Assembly: GCF_033568475.1 (NCBI RefSeq)
Contig: NC_133120.1
Coordinates: forward strand, 82,126,151-82,190,150
Source: Henckelia pumila
Taxonomy: Eukaryota > Streptophyta > Magnoliopsida > Lamiales > Gesneriaceae
Reading direction: 5' to 3'
DNA: 64,000 nt
The notes under the pieces were generated by a model, which was not told the origin of the DNA, did not search any database, and was given only the letters and a program-made list of their open reading frames with translations. This document shows, in pieces, positions 1 through 11,239 of this stretch (its first letter is position 1; each line of letters opens with the position of its first letter). Position numbers and translations under genes: made by a program.

Positions 1-1287
1 CCTCTGATGGATGAGTAGCCTTATTGATTGCATGGGTCGTGACGTATGAGTTAAGCATTCGTTGACGAAGTTGGATTCCTTCCTATATAATTAAATAGAA
101 AAGTAAACACATCAATATAAGTTTATTATTAAACATAAAATAAATGAAAACAATTTATCCATAAGGCAAATAAAGTGGTAGCAAGCAATCTATTTTAGCT
201 TGCAGTTATTTGCCCTATGAGTGTAGAGTTTCTGTAGATTGGCATGACTCTCCGTCTTGCGTTATATTTCATCATTTTTTTCTTCTCATTTTTCTTTTCG
301 CGAGGAGTGCAACTCATCAGTTTCCTCGATGTGCATGTATTTTTCGGCTCTAGACAATAGCTCCTCCAAGGTGTTCGGGGATTTTTCTGCTATAGATTCT
401 TTGAACCTTCCAGGGAGAAAGTTTTGCTGCATTATTCCAGCCAGCAAATTGTGGTTCACGTGTAGGACTTCTTGAACTGCGTGAGTAAATCATTGAACAT
501 ATTTTCTTAAGATTTCTCCGTCTTTCTGAACGATTGTAAACCGATACGCTGTTGTTTTTGGGTATTTATTGTTAATTGAGAATTGTTGGATGAAGCACTC
601 GGTAAGTTGCTCCAAGTTGGCAATAGATCCGGATGGCAGCTTATTGAACCATGTGAGAGCTCGCCATGATAACGTTGTTCGGAATATCTTGCAATAAGCA
701 GCATCTGTGATGTCATACAAATATGCTTTTGCGTAGAATTTGTTAATATGATCTTGAGGATCACCAGTTCCATCGAACTCAGGTAGGTTGGGGATTTTAA
801 CTCCCTTAGGCAATGATTCAGATAGAATGACGTTAGTGAACGGGCTCCGACGTACAGGCAAGATTGCTGACAAATTCTCTCCAGTTACATATGTGTGAGA
901 TCCCTCCCCACGGGTTGTATTAGTGGTATTGTTTTCGTCAGAGACGTCGTGAGCTATGTGAGAACTTGTTTCACTCTCTTTATGAGTAGTATTTTTCTTG
1001 TTCCCCTCAAGATCTTTGTCATTAACTTTAGACTTAGTTTTCTTTGGGTCTTTTTTATCAGGGTCACAAGATGATGACCCTATTTTATGCGCTCTCTTGT
1101 CGATGCTCTGGCGTTGACGAGATTTCACGAACTGAGAGACTGCTTCAGTTGCTGCGCGTGAAGCTGTTCCTTCCATTAAGACTGCCAACGTTTCTTGGGT
1201 GAAACTAAATACAGGCGGTGGTTTGGATATTGGAGGTGAGTCTTCATTGCGATTATTTCCTTGAGTTGTTTGTGATGGAGTATGCAT
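1..1287 (-). pseudogene. Ty3/gypsy gag, broken (Tat/Retand-like)
   Basis: The minus strand from the methionine at 1287 encodes a retrotransposon gag protein (capsid precursor). The N-terminal part is low-complexity and rich in Lys, Ser and Thr. It is followed by the gag core, with the signatures LPEFDGTGDPQDHINKF and FNKLPSGSIANLEQL. The frame is stopped at 490-492 by TGA where the family normally continues. The same frame then resumes (ending in the segment SPNTLEELLSRAEKYMHIEE) until another stop near 281-283. Downstream protease and pol lie outside the window or are lost. The frame is also open upstream of 1287 to 1509, but that part is LTR and primer-binding-site sequence, so I do not take it as protein. 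The assignment to the Tat/Retand group rests on the gag signature and the primer-binding site. Confidence 0.8.
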
Positions 1288-1310
1288 TCTCAATGATGCA
1301 GTGAACAAGT

Positions 1311-1328
1311 TTCCACAGACGGCGCCAA
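1311..1328 (-). other. Primer-binding site of the left-edge gypsy element
   Basis: On the minus strand TTGGCGCCGTCTGTGGAA follows the LTR end (CATCA) after two bases. TTGGCGCC is the usual primer-binding start of plant Tat/Retand/Athila-type gypsy elements. Gag begins about 25 bases further on. Confidence 0.7.
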
Positions 1329-1330
1329 GC

Positions 1331-1762
1331 TGATGTAGTAAAAAATTGATATTACCCGATTGGAGAAAATCTGGGTAATCTGTGGAGATTCGGGTAGCCG
1401 GATTAATACTCGAACGGTTCTGGAGAACGAATTCGTGGGTTTTCACCTGCATCACAAAGCAAAGTGAGTGGCGCCGGGGGTTGCCCGATGAAGACACTCC
1501 GACGCTCAAGTCAGTATTTGCACAATAAAAGTTCTAGAGAACTAGAGCATGTGACTATAGAGTGAGTACCTTAATAATGAAATAACTTGAGCTATTTATA
1601 GATAGTCAGAGAGTTTCATGGGCTTGAGCGTCTTATGGGCTATCAGGTATTTATGGACCTTGATGAAGTGTCCAAATAAATATCGGAGTAATATGAGACC
1701 CATATGTATTGAGTCATTGGGCTTGGGCCCGGGAGAAAGTCAAATTGGGTAATAACCCATCA
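1331..1762 (-). repeat. 5' LTR of the left-edge gypsy element
   Basis: Read on the minus strand the LTR begins TGATGGGTTATTACCC at 1762 and ends CTACATCA at 1331, so it has the short TGATG/CATCA terminal inversion. It contains a TATA-like CTATAAATAG near 1590-1600. A related copy lies at 55185-55501, starting with the same TGATGGGTTA. No paired LTR is inside the window. Confidence 0.7.
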
Positions 1763-2981
1763 AAAATATAATTATTTTTAGATGAAGAAATTTTCTGAAA
1801 ATATCCTAGTACGTTGGAGCTAGCATGTGGCAGATATTTGATTTTACTTGTGTTTTTAATATTTGTTTTTTTGGCTATTTTAGAGGTTATGGTTTTTTAT
1901 TCTATTCCGATTCATCTTAATATTTATCCAATAAATCATCTTTATCTAATTCACCTGCTTAAATGGTGTTTTTTCAACTCTAAATAACTAATTATTCTCG
2001 TTCATCTTAATATTTCTTCAATAATTCCTCGTTATCGAATTCAACTCGAAATACATGACATATTTCTCGTTTTCATCCGATACAAATTGATGGACAAATA
2101 TATCAAATAATTTTTTTAAAAAAAAATTAAAATTGAAAAAATATAAAATATTATACGTTAATCTAGGCGGTAGGCGGTCTAGACGACCAATTAATATAAT
2201 AAATCCCATAAGCTTCAACTTCTCCCCCCATGATGTGGTCAAATATCAACCATTGGATCATCAAGACATATGTCAATTTTCATAAAAATATATAGGTCTC
2301 ACGTGATCTAATGATATTGAAATAGGGGGAGAAACACTTCCGGTGTAGCATAAACTAACCCGTCCTAGACGCCGCTTTTTAGAACACTGATTGCGTATAA
2401 CTAATGATTTTTTTTACAGATACTCGTGAATATTTTGATGTTATGTCATGTTCATGAGATTTGAATTGAATGGGTGAAGCTCATTGAATAGTCATTTTTG
2501 AAGATGAATGAACCCAAAAGAACACATTAATAATAATGAGAACTATTTTTTTTCCATTAACTTGTTAATTTTTTGGTTTAGTCCATTAACTTTTCAAATT
2601 TTGGTTTTGGTACACTAAATTTTAATTTTCAGTGATTTAAGTCCCATTGCTGATGTTGCAGCTTCACGTCATCATTTTTTGATGTCATATCAGCATTTTT
2701 CGGTGCCACATCAGAAATTGGACCAAAGTCAAAACAAAAAATGGACAAATTAATAGACTAAAAACTATTTTTCCTAATAAAAAAGTGAAAGAAAACAGAG
2801 TTATTTTGAATTCCGAAAGGAAAAAATCATTTGTTACAAATTGATGTAACTTTGTCTGTCACATTAATCAGAAAATAAGGTTTGATATCTAAACCTTAAA
2901 AATCCACAAATTAAATCAGAATGTCATCAGTATATCTGAATGAGTAGTCATGATACTGGTGAAATCCCAACTGCCACCGCT
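1763..2981. other. Intergenic stretch with a dispersed repeat
   Basis: AT-rich spacer between the gypsy LTR and the 3' end of the MYB gene. Positions 2541-2775 belong to a degenerate dispersed family marked by inverted forms of TTTAGTCCATTAAC and TGATGTCATATCAGCA. Relatives occur near 5905-6165, 12283-12530 and 16480-16745. No coding or RNA gene is seen. Confidence 0.5.
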
Positions 2982-3912
2982 TCACACGGCGTCGCCACCA
3001 CCGGAGTCCGTACGTAAGAACTCGTAGAAAATATTCCTCGACTCCGCTGAGGATGAGTTGAAAGAAGCACTGTTACCGTACTTGGGCCGCGAAGCATAAA
3101 TTAACCCTATGGAGAGCTCCAAGTCCAGCACAGCCTGTGCGGCGGCGGCGGCGGCGGCCTCCTCCTGCTGCGACGACGGCTGGGACTCCTCCGTCGTGCT
3201 GCTGTTGCATTTATCATCATCATCATCATCAGCCGACAGCGTCAACGGCTGCCTGTGATTATGACTTATAATGGGATGATCATTCGAGTTTCTGAAGTCC
3301 AAGCAGACGTTTGAGGCGGCGGCGGCGGTGGAGGACTTCAGTGGCCGGTGGGTTTGTGGGTCGATGCCGCTGCTGATAAGCTTGCGTTTGATGTGTGTGT
3401 TCCAGTAATTCTTTATCTCGTTGTCCGTTCTTCCGGGCAGCCTTCCCGCTATAGAAGACCATCTATAAGAATGAATAATCAATCAATGTGTAAATTTCGA
3501 CAAGGGTCGATGATGAAACAAAACAAACAAATTGACATACATATATATACATACTTATTTCCCAGCAGACTGTGAAGTTTGATGATGATTTCATCTTCTT
3601 GTTGCGTGAAGTTTCCTCTTTTGAGATCAGGCCTCAGATAGTTTATCCATCTCAATCTGCAACTCTTCCCGCACCTTAGCAATCCTATATACATATATAT
3701 ACACAGCAAACAAAAATTTCTATCAAATAATTATTAATCAATATCTTGTATAAAATCTTGATTGAACCACAACTTGTACCTGCTGCTTTGGGGAGGGATC
3801 GCCAGCAGCCTTCGCCATGAGCGTGGATGTAAGCGATAAGTCGTCGATCTTCTTCTTTAGTCCAAGAACCTTTGTTGGTGTGACTTTTTTCACAGCAAGG
3901 GGAACGACCCAT
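2982..3912 (-). CDS. R2R3-MYB transcription factor with EAR-like motif
   Basis: Three exons on the minus strand: 3912-3780 (133 nt), 3684-3555 (130 nt) and 3462-2982 (481 nt). All introns are GT-AG, and the joined protein is 247 residues. The 133 and 130 nt exons are the classic R2R3-MYB arrangement. The N-terminus [20 protein letters not shown], the R2 repeat (about residues 14-61) and the R3 repeat (67-112) carry the expected tryptophans, with the usual hydrophobic replacement at the start of R3. After R3 comes the [10 protein letters not shown] motif. The C-terminus has poly-Asp and poly-Ala runs and LDLELSIG, which matches an EAR-type repression motif (LxLxL). It is therefore probably a nuclear DNA-binding repressor of the subgroup-4-like class (AtMYB4/AtMYB6 relatives). 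Within R3 the bHLH-binding signature has Ile and Ser at two positions that are usually Leu. I chose the start at MGRSPCCEK because it is near universal; an in-frame ATG 39 bases upstream is less likely. Confidence 0.9.
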
Positions 3913-5358
3913 TTCTAGCTTAATTGCAAGCTCCTTAATTTCTATCTTCAAATTATGTTTATATATATATAGCTTAAAAATTTATTTGATTCCCTTGGCT
4001 CCACTTCTACTTTCTAGCTAGCCACAGAATATTTATATGTGTGTGTATTAATAGAGAGGTGACATATATGTATATATATATATATATTTATATGCTGGTT
4101 GGGTTGAGTTGAGGAAAGTAGTTAAATTAATTTATTTGAAATTGAAGGAATGGTGCCGTTTACAATGAATGATTTCAAATAATATTATATGCAGAAATTT
4201 ATAGAAAGCAAAAATAGTCAAATCAAAATGCATCACCAAATTGGTGAGAAAGAGAGCGAGTGTTAATGAATGAGGCGCGATTTGGTAGGTAGGTACACTT
4301 TAACGGATGGGTTGGCCTCTCCTACTTCCCCATAGGCACTAACAATATAAAATCAAGACATATACACACGTATATACATGCATATATATAATTAAACATC
4401 TACCATTTTGTTTATTTTATTTTATTTTCACCAGATGAAGCTTCAATTTATATCAATATATTTTAAGTAAACTGGTTTTTTAGTCTTGCTTCGTTATAAT
4501 GTTGTGTGATATCGAAAAATATAAATGTGACATCGAAACTGTTAGCACACCTGACATCAAATCAATGATCAGACCAAATAACTGGAACTTAAAAATTAGT
4601 GTATCAAAGTATTTTATTATTTAATCGATTAACATAAAAAAATGAGACAAATTAACAAACGGAAAAGCGTGGAATTGTTGGTTGGAATATATGAAGGTCC
4701 CCTGTGCTATGATTTGTATAAATCAGATATCACAAAAACTCATGTGAGACGGTTTCACGGGTCAATTTTGTGAAACGTTTCTCTTATTTAGGTCACCTAT
4801 AAAAAAACATTAATTTTTTCGTCAAAATATTACTTTTTATTGTAAATATCATGAGCAACATTTTAGCCTGTTGTAAGACTTACTCATAAATATTTGTGGA
4901 GAATAAATTTATGTGAGAGAATATACATGAAAATATTTGCAAAATGTTTGATTCTAGCGATTCGGAATCACCGTCAACTGATCTATTCATGAGACACTAA
5001 ACAAAGAGATTTTATATTATAGTGGGAGAAACGGTACTCCAAATATATTTGCAAGAGATGTTTGTCCGAATTTTGAAAACAAAAAATTACCGTCGAACTT
5101 CACATAATTGATTTCAAGATAAATTTTCGCCTGAACTTCTCGTGAAAAATTGTCATCGAATTTTGTTGCTCAATATCAATATAGCATAGAATCACCCATT
5201 TGAACAACATCCTACTATTTGCTGAATAAATCATGGGATCAACAAGTCAGAAATATTGGTGTGTTTTTCAATCAGGACCTAATAATTAGGAAGATGGAAC
5301 CTAGGGATTTCAGTAAACGTAGGACTTGGTAACAAGGGGGATTTCAGAAAACGCCAGT
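3913..5358. other. Upstream region of the MYB gene
   Basis: Probable promoter and spacer. It holds TA-rich tracts at about 3955-3975 and 4060-4095 and a diverged copy of the GAGACGG MITE family at about 4733-4925. Too AT-rich for a confident TATA box or start site. No gene seen. Confidence 0.4.
4733..4925. repeat. Diverged copy of the GAGACGG Mutator-type MITE
   Basis: Begins with AAAAACTCATGTGAGACGG and includes the TATTACTTTTTATTGTAAATA core shared with the better-preserved element at 16930-17101. The right end is degraded. Confidence 0.5.
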
Positions 5359-5367
5359 GTGTTTGAG

Positions 5368-5520
5368 GGTTTACTCTATGCTGGCAGACAGACATTGTCC
5401 GATCTGCCAGCATCAACAGCCCGGATCACCCGGAAGATCACATCATGTGATCTTCCGGGTGATCCGGGCCATTGCTACCCCACTCGGGCACTGTCCGGGT
5501 GGGGTAGCATAGACTAAACC
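5368..5520. mobile_element. Mutator-type MITE with three-hairpin cloverleaf
   Basis: Terminal inverted repeats GGTTTACTCTATGC (5368-5381) and its near-complement (5507-5520) are flanked by an exact 9 bp TSD, gtgtttgag (5359-5367 and 5521-5529). Three hairpins lie between them. The first pairs 5378-5388 with 5403-5413. The second is perfect, with 25-nt arms 5419-5443 and 5445-5469 around one base. The third pairs 5474-5483 with 5499-5508. The 9 bp TSD points to Mutator-like transposase. No coding capacity. Confidence 0.85.
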
Positions 5521-5529
5521 GTGTTTGAG

Positions 5530-7080
5530 ATGCGGAAAAATGGTACTGATCTTGATATCCCAAGTGTCAGTGATCAGTACGTCAACTTTGGGATATATAT
5601 ATATATATAAATTAATTTGCATATACACCTATTGAAACACTTGAGATTAAAACATTATAAATTAATTTGCATCTAGAAATCAAGAAAATTTTGTATTCCA
5701 TAAATTAAGATTGATGTGATTGGAACTTGAGTCGTTCGCCAACCTTAATAAATGAGGGGTTTAATAATGACATGCACCCAATTGATTTTGACCCTACTAC
5801 AATTTAGTTAATGCATCTAGGTTTGGCCAAACAAGTAACTGCTCAAATCAATGTTGCTTATAAATTCTTTTATCACTATTCACTTTTATCAATCGAACTT
5901 GTACATGGAAAATATTTTTTTCTCCATTGACTTGTATTTTTTTTTCTTTCCTTTTTTGTGTAGTAAATATTCGAAAATTGATTTATAACGAAGTAACCTT
6001 AATTTCTTGGTCGTATTTCGACTAACCGCTAACGTGATACCAAAAAAATACTAATATGATATTAAAATTTTTTTATGTGTCACTAAAACCAAAGTTTAAC
6101 AACTTAACGAAGTAAAATCCAAAATGAAGATAAGTTAGTGGACTAAAAATTTATTTTTTCAATACATATCTTGTGTGTAAGGGGGTGCATACATGTACTA
6201 TATAATATTATTTATTAAATTTAAATGGTATAATCGAGCTACACTGTGATTTATGTCGTGCAAATTTAATATTCTAATATATCTTAAAAAGTTTGAGTTA
6301 ATTGTTAAATGTCCACTTTATCCTTGTGTGAACATTAAAATGGTGAGAGTTTAGGTGTGAGTTTAATAACATTAAAATGGTGAGAATTTAATTGTGAGTC
6401 TTCCTCTTAAATGTCTTTCTATTAATTTATTGTCATGTTAGATGAATTTTTATCCTACAAATATTTTTTTTCTCTCATTGTTCAATTAAATTTTTTTGTC
6501 ATGCTTTCTTTGAATTATTGTGTAAATCTAAAATAAATTGTGTTTTTAAGTTCAATGTGTAAATAATTTTGTTTATTATCCAAATTATCTTAATGTTTAA
6601 ATTATTGTCTTAAATTGATGTTTGTATCAACATTCGTGAGTTTTTATGTATCTACTAAATTTTTTCATTTTATTTTCACTAAATTAAAAAATTTATTTGT
6701 TCGATTTTAATCGTGGTTAATGGAGATATAATGCAAAATTAGAAATTTGGTTGTCATAATTTGAAACTGAATTGGATAAAAAATAGTGATAGGATAAAAA
6801 TAATTAAAATAATGATGACAATGTTATCAATTTTTTATTTTAAAAAATGATAGCATATACAAAAATACATGCATTATTAAAATTAAATATTTACAATATA
6901 ATAAATCGAATTTTTATTTAATAATATTTAGGTAACTATATTATTTTTTTATTAAAATGATTAGTTACATATAATAACTTACCGATAATAGTAATAAGGT
7001 TATAAATAATTTTATTAAATAATACAAAAAATAAATTAAATTTATCAAATCTAATATCTAATTTCATATAATAATACTAT
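5530..7080. other. AT-rich intergenic region
   Basis: Includes a degenerate dispersed repeat at about 5905-6165 (the TCCATTGACTTG / ACTAAAAA family). The remainder is poly-A/T-rich with no open frame of note and no RNA gene that I can recognise. Confidence 0.5.
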
Positions 7081-7575
7081 TATAAAAGTATGAGTTTGAA
7101 TTGTGATTTTATATTATTATCCCTCAATTTGGTACATGAAAAGTTTGTATCCAAATTTATATATATAAATTATTATAAATTAAAAATACACACAAAATTA
7201 ATTAATTTATGTATATATAATAATTATTAGTAATACTAATAACTCCATATATACAACATTATTATTATAATAATTATAACAATTAAGAAATTTCATTGCA
7301 TGAAAACCCATACAACATTAATTAATTGATGATGATGTTAATAATAATAATAAATACATATAATAATTATTAGTGATACTAATAATAAAAATATCTTATA
7401 AAAGTATGATTTTGAATTGTGATTTTACATTATTATCCCTCAATTTGGTACACAAAAAGTTTGTATCCAAATTTATATATAAAAGTTATTATAAATTAAA
7501 AATCCACACAAAATTAATTAATTTATGTATATAATAATTATTAGTAATACTAATAACTCCATATATACAACATTA

Positions 7576-7607
<32 letters not shown>

Positions 7608-7616
7608 GTAGTTTTA

Positions 7617-7663
<47 letters not shown>

Positions 7664-8027
7664 TAGGAAATTTCATTGCATGAAAACCCATACAACATTA
7701 ATTAATTGATGATGATGATGTTAATAATAATAATAATAAAAACATATAATAATTATTAGTGATACTAATAATAAAAATAAATACAGAATGTGATTGTGTG
7801 TAGATATATCTTATAAAAAAACAAAGTGTAAATTAGTTTTATTGCATATTGTTCGTCTAATAACATAAATATATCTATTACTATTATAAAAATGTAATAA
7901 ATTTTGGTAATACTAATAATAATAATAAATATATAAATTAGGAAATGTCATTGCACGAAAACCTATACAATATTAATCAATTGATGATGATAATAATTAT
8001 AATTATAAATAAATATAATAGTTAGTG

Positions 8028-8071
<44 letters not shown>

Positions 8072-8166
8072 GAAAATATGATTGCACGTTGAATTAAAGA
8101 TTAATATCTAATGAAATGGTTTGTTCTTATAAAACAAAATAACTTCATATATACATTAATTAATGT

Positions 8167-8197
<31 letters not shown>

Positions 8198-8307
8198 CAT
8201 ATAATAAGTATTTGTATTAGTAGTACTAATAATAATAAATAAATAAATATATTAGGAAATGGCATTGCACGAAAACCTATACATTAATAATTGATGATGA
8301 TGATGAT

Positions 8308-8344
<37 letters not shown>

Positions 8345-8350
8345 TTATAT
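7081..8350. repeat. Tandem AT-rich repeat with AAT microsatellites
   Basis: A unit starting TATAAAAGTATGA at 7081 recurs at 7397, giving a period of about 316 bases. It includes the shared blocks TTATCCCTCAATTTGGTACA and GAAATTTCATTGCATGAAAA. Diverged partial copies follow near 7920-8040 and 8205-8345, recognised by CATTGCACGAAAACCTATAC. Expanded AAT tracts occur at about 7573-7665, 8025-8065, 8168-8195 and 8308-8343. Confidence 0.7.
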
Positions 8351-9253
8351 CTCGCATAAAAAAAACTTTAATATGTGTCGAAGGAGGGGGTTGATAATTT
8401 ATTTAATATTACGCTTGGTTCATTTACAAGAAAAATGTATGTCTAAACATGAAAAAACTTTAAAGAACTAAACAACAAATCACACAATGTTTTTTTAAAA
8501 AAAATTTGACAAATTAATACCTAAAAACAATGATGTATTTTTAGTTACGGTAGAAAAAAGTGAGAAAATCGAGTGATTTTTAATAAAAACAATAGGGAGG
8601 GTTGATGGAAGAAAACCCAAAAAGTTAACTTAATTAAATACATAATAAAAGTATATTACGATAACTCAAATAAATAAAACAATAATATCACAATAAAAAA
8701 ATAGGTAAGTGTCAAAGAGACTAAATAACATCAAATTCGATAATGACAAAGAAACATGGAAATAAGAAATGATGATAGGATTTGTGAATTTAATCCAAAA
8801 TAAAGTAAGAAAAATAAAAATAAAAGATAAAAAAAAATTGAATGATTAGAAAATTGAACAAAAAATGATTGAAAAAATCACGATTGTTTAAAATAGTTGA
8901 ATAGGTTCATTAGCAAAATCGATATCCAACGCACCTATTTGTTACTAGTTAAAGAAAAACTATAAGTTATTCTAAATAAGCATTTGAAATTCTATCCACA
9001 TTTTGTTGTTATCGGCCACGCGCGGATTTGCTCAGTGGAAAATTTGAGAAATTGTCGATTTTTCTGTGCAATTTTGTTACAGGGTCTCGTTGAGTGTATT
9101 GAAACTATAAAAGTTGTCCTTAATTGCATCACGTATGGATCAACTAAACTTACAAAATCACTTCCATAGCCCGTAAAAATAGAAAAACAAGTAGTAAACA
9201 AGATCTTAATTATTTGATCTGAAGTTAACCTGCCTTAATTGCATCCTTGTTCC
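8351..9253. other. Intergenic region downstream of the bZIP gene
   Basis: AT-rich spacer. The part next to 9253 should contain the 3' UTR and polyadenylation signal of the minus-strand bZIP gene. A short stretch near 8985-9170 is open in both directions but resembles no protein family I know. Confidence 0.4.
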
Positions 9254-10540
9254 TCACTGGGAACTGTTCGATTGGTGATCGTGGTTGCGGCGTTGTTTGG
9301 GATGATGCTGCGGCTGTTGCTGTTGATGCATTTGCTGTTGCTTCTGTAAATGATATAGAGTTTGCAGCCTCCCAATTTCACGTTCCAGCATCTCTTGCTC
9401 CCCTGCCAACGTTTCGACGAGAAAACGGCGCAAGATGAGATTGTGAACTAAACAAGGGAAAAGAAAAAGAGCCTCCAGATAATTTGAAGAGGAAAAAGTG
9501 TATATTACAATGTTTGATGATCTGCTCCTGTGATATACTCTCGAGGCGTTGCCTAAGTGCTCTATTTTCCATGATCAGGATTGCATTTTGCTGTTCAAGA
9601 AATCTAAGTTCAGCTGAGATTTCAGATCCTTCTGCCTGTTATATCAAACATGGAAACATGGCATCAAGTATTAGCACCATGAGAATGAAAAAAAAAAATT
9701 ATGTTATTCAAAGGCCATTTACCTGTAGCATTTGGACAGTCCTTTCAAGATGAGATATGTATTGAAGTTTCCTCACCCGCGAACGATGAGCATTGTGCCT
9801 ACATCACAATGTCTCAAGATTTTGAGTACATCAAGGGATTGCATCCAAGCTCAGATTCGTCGAAATACTTACTGTTTGGCTCGCTTTGAATCCAACTTCG
9901 ACGCAGAAGGCTTAAGTTGAGAATCACTAGCTTTATCAGCAGAGCCTTCAAGAGTTCGCGAACTTCTTTGCTCTCTGTTCTTCCCTACACCTAAAGCACC
10001 TTCCACTTCTCCTGTCACCTGCAAGAAAATCGTCAACCCCGCCCCCACGAGTTTACTGATTTAACATTCCAATCTCTTTTACCAGCAACACAAAAAAGAA
10101 CACACAAGATATTAAAACATAGATGATCATATGGGATTAGTCCAATACACCTGATCACTTTTCTCATCCAAGGAGTTGATCTTGTTGTCAATGGAGGTGC
10201 TGTCTACATCTTTTTGGGGTCCTAGGTTCCCAATAAATGGACTTTCATATTTCGATTTCCCTCTTACGCTAAATTTCTCCGCTGCATCACCCAAGTATGC
10301 ATAAGAATCGCTTGCTGATCGGCGATGACCTTTGTAAGTAAAAACTTCAGAGTCATTGAGAAGATCGTCGAGCCAAGATGGTTGCTCCTCGAGGAAGCTC
10401 TCGGAAGAACAACGCTGATGGGTATTGGGGGCTTCGGGATTCCTCGATTTCCCTTTGGATTCAAACGGCGAAAAGTGAGTGTAGGTGGTGGAATTAGCAG
10501 GGAGGAAAGGGAAATGTGTGCCAAGATTAGAGCTTTCCAT
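9254..10540 (-). CDS. bZIP transcription factor, At4g06598-like
   Basis: Five exons on the minus strand with GT-AG introns: 10540-10151, 10018-9873, 9798-9723, 9635-9509 and 9402-9254, giving 295 residues. The N-terminal region carries SSESFLEEQPSWLDDLLND and GHRRSASDSYAYLG, conserved blocks of the plant At4g06598/RF2-like bZIP family. The basic region (DSKRAKQHNAHRSRVRKLQY) is followed by a leucine zipper with LERTVQMLQ, LRFLEQQNAIL and LRQRLESISQEQ. The tail is Gln/His rich. It should act in the nucleus as a dimeric DNA-binding factor. The canonical Asn of the basic region is replaced by Lys (see findings). The start at MESSNLG is provisional: a good acceptor (TTTGTGCAG) lies about 15 bases upstream, so a 5' UTR intron or one more N-terminal exon is possible. 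Confidence 0.85.
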
Positions 10541-10897
10541 ATAATAATCCCCTGCACAAAGCCAGCCAACCTGCATGCATGCCCCAACATATATTCCGAT
10601 CAATAATCAGAAGTTCGATGCCATGCACACATATATACAAGATTCAAACGAAATTAGCTGTATATAAACATGATTCAACACACACACACATACACGTACC
10701 CCAATTAATGGTGCAATTTAATTTGTTGAATTTGTTTTTTCAGATTTTTCTTTCTCACAGGGAGAGGAAATTAAGGAGCATGCATGCATCCCCATTCAAT
10801 GCAAACGAATGAAGATATTCACAGGGCTCCATTCATTCATCTCTCCGTGTGTGTGTGTTTCTTACGTGGTTGGTTTCCCATTAGCGTGTATGGCTAC
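10541..10897. promoter_or_regulatory. Probable 5' region of the bZIP gene
   Basis: Lies upstream of the minus-strand bZIP start. A splice-acceptor-like TTTGTGCAG (reverse strand) just before the ATG suggests a 5' leader intron here. Short CA/TA tracts occur at 10677-10695. No separate gene is seen. Confidence 0.35.
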
Positions 10898-10935
10898 ACC
10901 ACTAATATATATCTTAGCAACCAAATATAGTTACA

Positions 10936-11211
10936 TTATATTATATAGAGAGCGAGAAACCAGTGCCCGGCCCATATTTTGGATCTCTGTATTAACACTT
11001 GGCCACACCTCAGTTTGCACACATCGTTCGGCATATATAAGAACATCTTTACTTCGTCGTCCCCGGCCGACGTCTTGTTCGCGAAGCTTAGGACAATGCT
11101 AGGAAGGGAATTCAATCCCGATGGAACACAGAATCGACGAAAAAATCTTCGGAAAATGGTCCTAACTCCTAAGAACCGAAACCATGGCTCATGAGTAGTT
11201 AGTACTAGCAT
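10936..11211 (-). other. Unidentified open segment conserved in the duplication
   Basis: Open for 91 codons on the minus strand, and the equivalent frame is also open in copy 2 (14928-15182). The plus-strand frame (10979-11194) is open here but gains a stop in copy 2. GC content is higher than in the flanks. I do not recognise the product on either strand. It could be a small gene, an exon fragment or upstream sequence of the bZIP gene. Confidence 0.25.
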
Positions 11212-11239
11212 ATTGTGTGTGTGGCGGTCTGTGGAGGAC

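Noticed and set aside
1288..1509. N-terminal extension of the left-edge gag frame
   Set aside because: It is translated LTR, primer-binding site and leader sequence; the gag start after the primer site at 1287 is the sensible one.
2155..2385. Possible MITE with TCTAGGCGGTAGGCGG and CTAGACGCCGCTTTTTAGAA words at its ends
   Set aside because: The ends are only loosely inverted and no target duplication can be seen; left unannotated.
7573..8345. Regularly spaced AAT arrays that could look like a CRISPR-type repeat array
   Set aside because: Repeats are simple trinucleotides within a eukaryotic AT-rich region, with no unique spacers of constant length.
8984..9201. Overlapping frames open on both strands downstream of the bZIP gene
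   Set aside because: About 60-70 codons each, no family signature; likely 3' flank.
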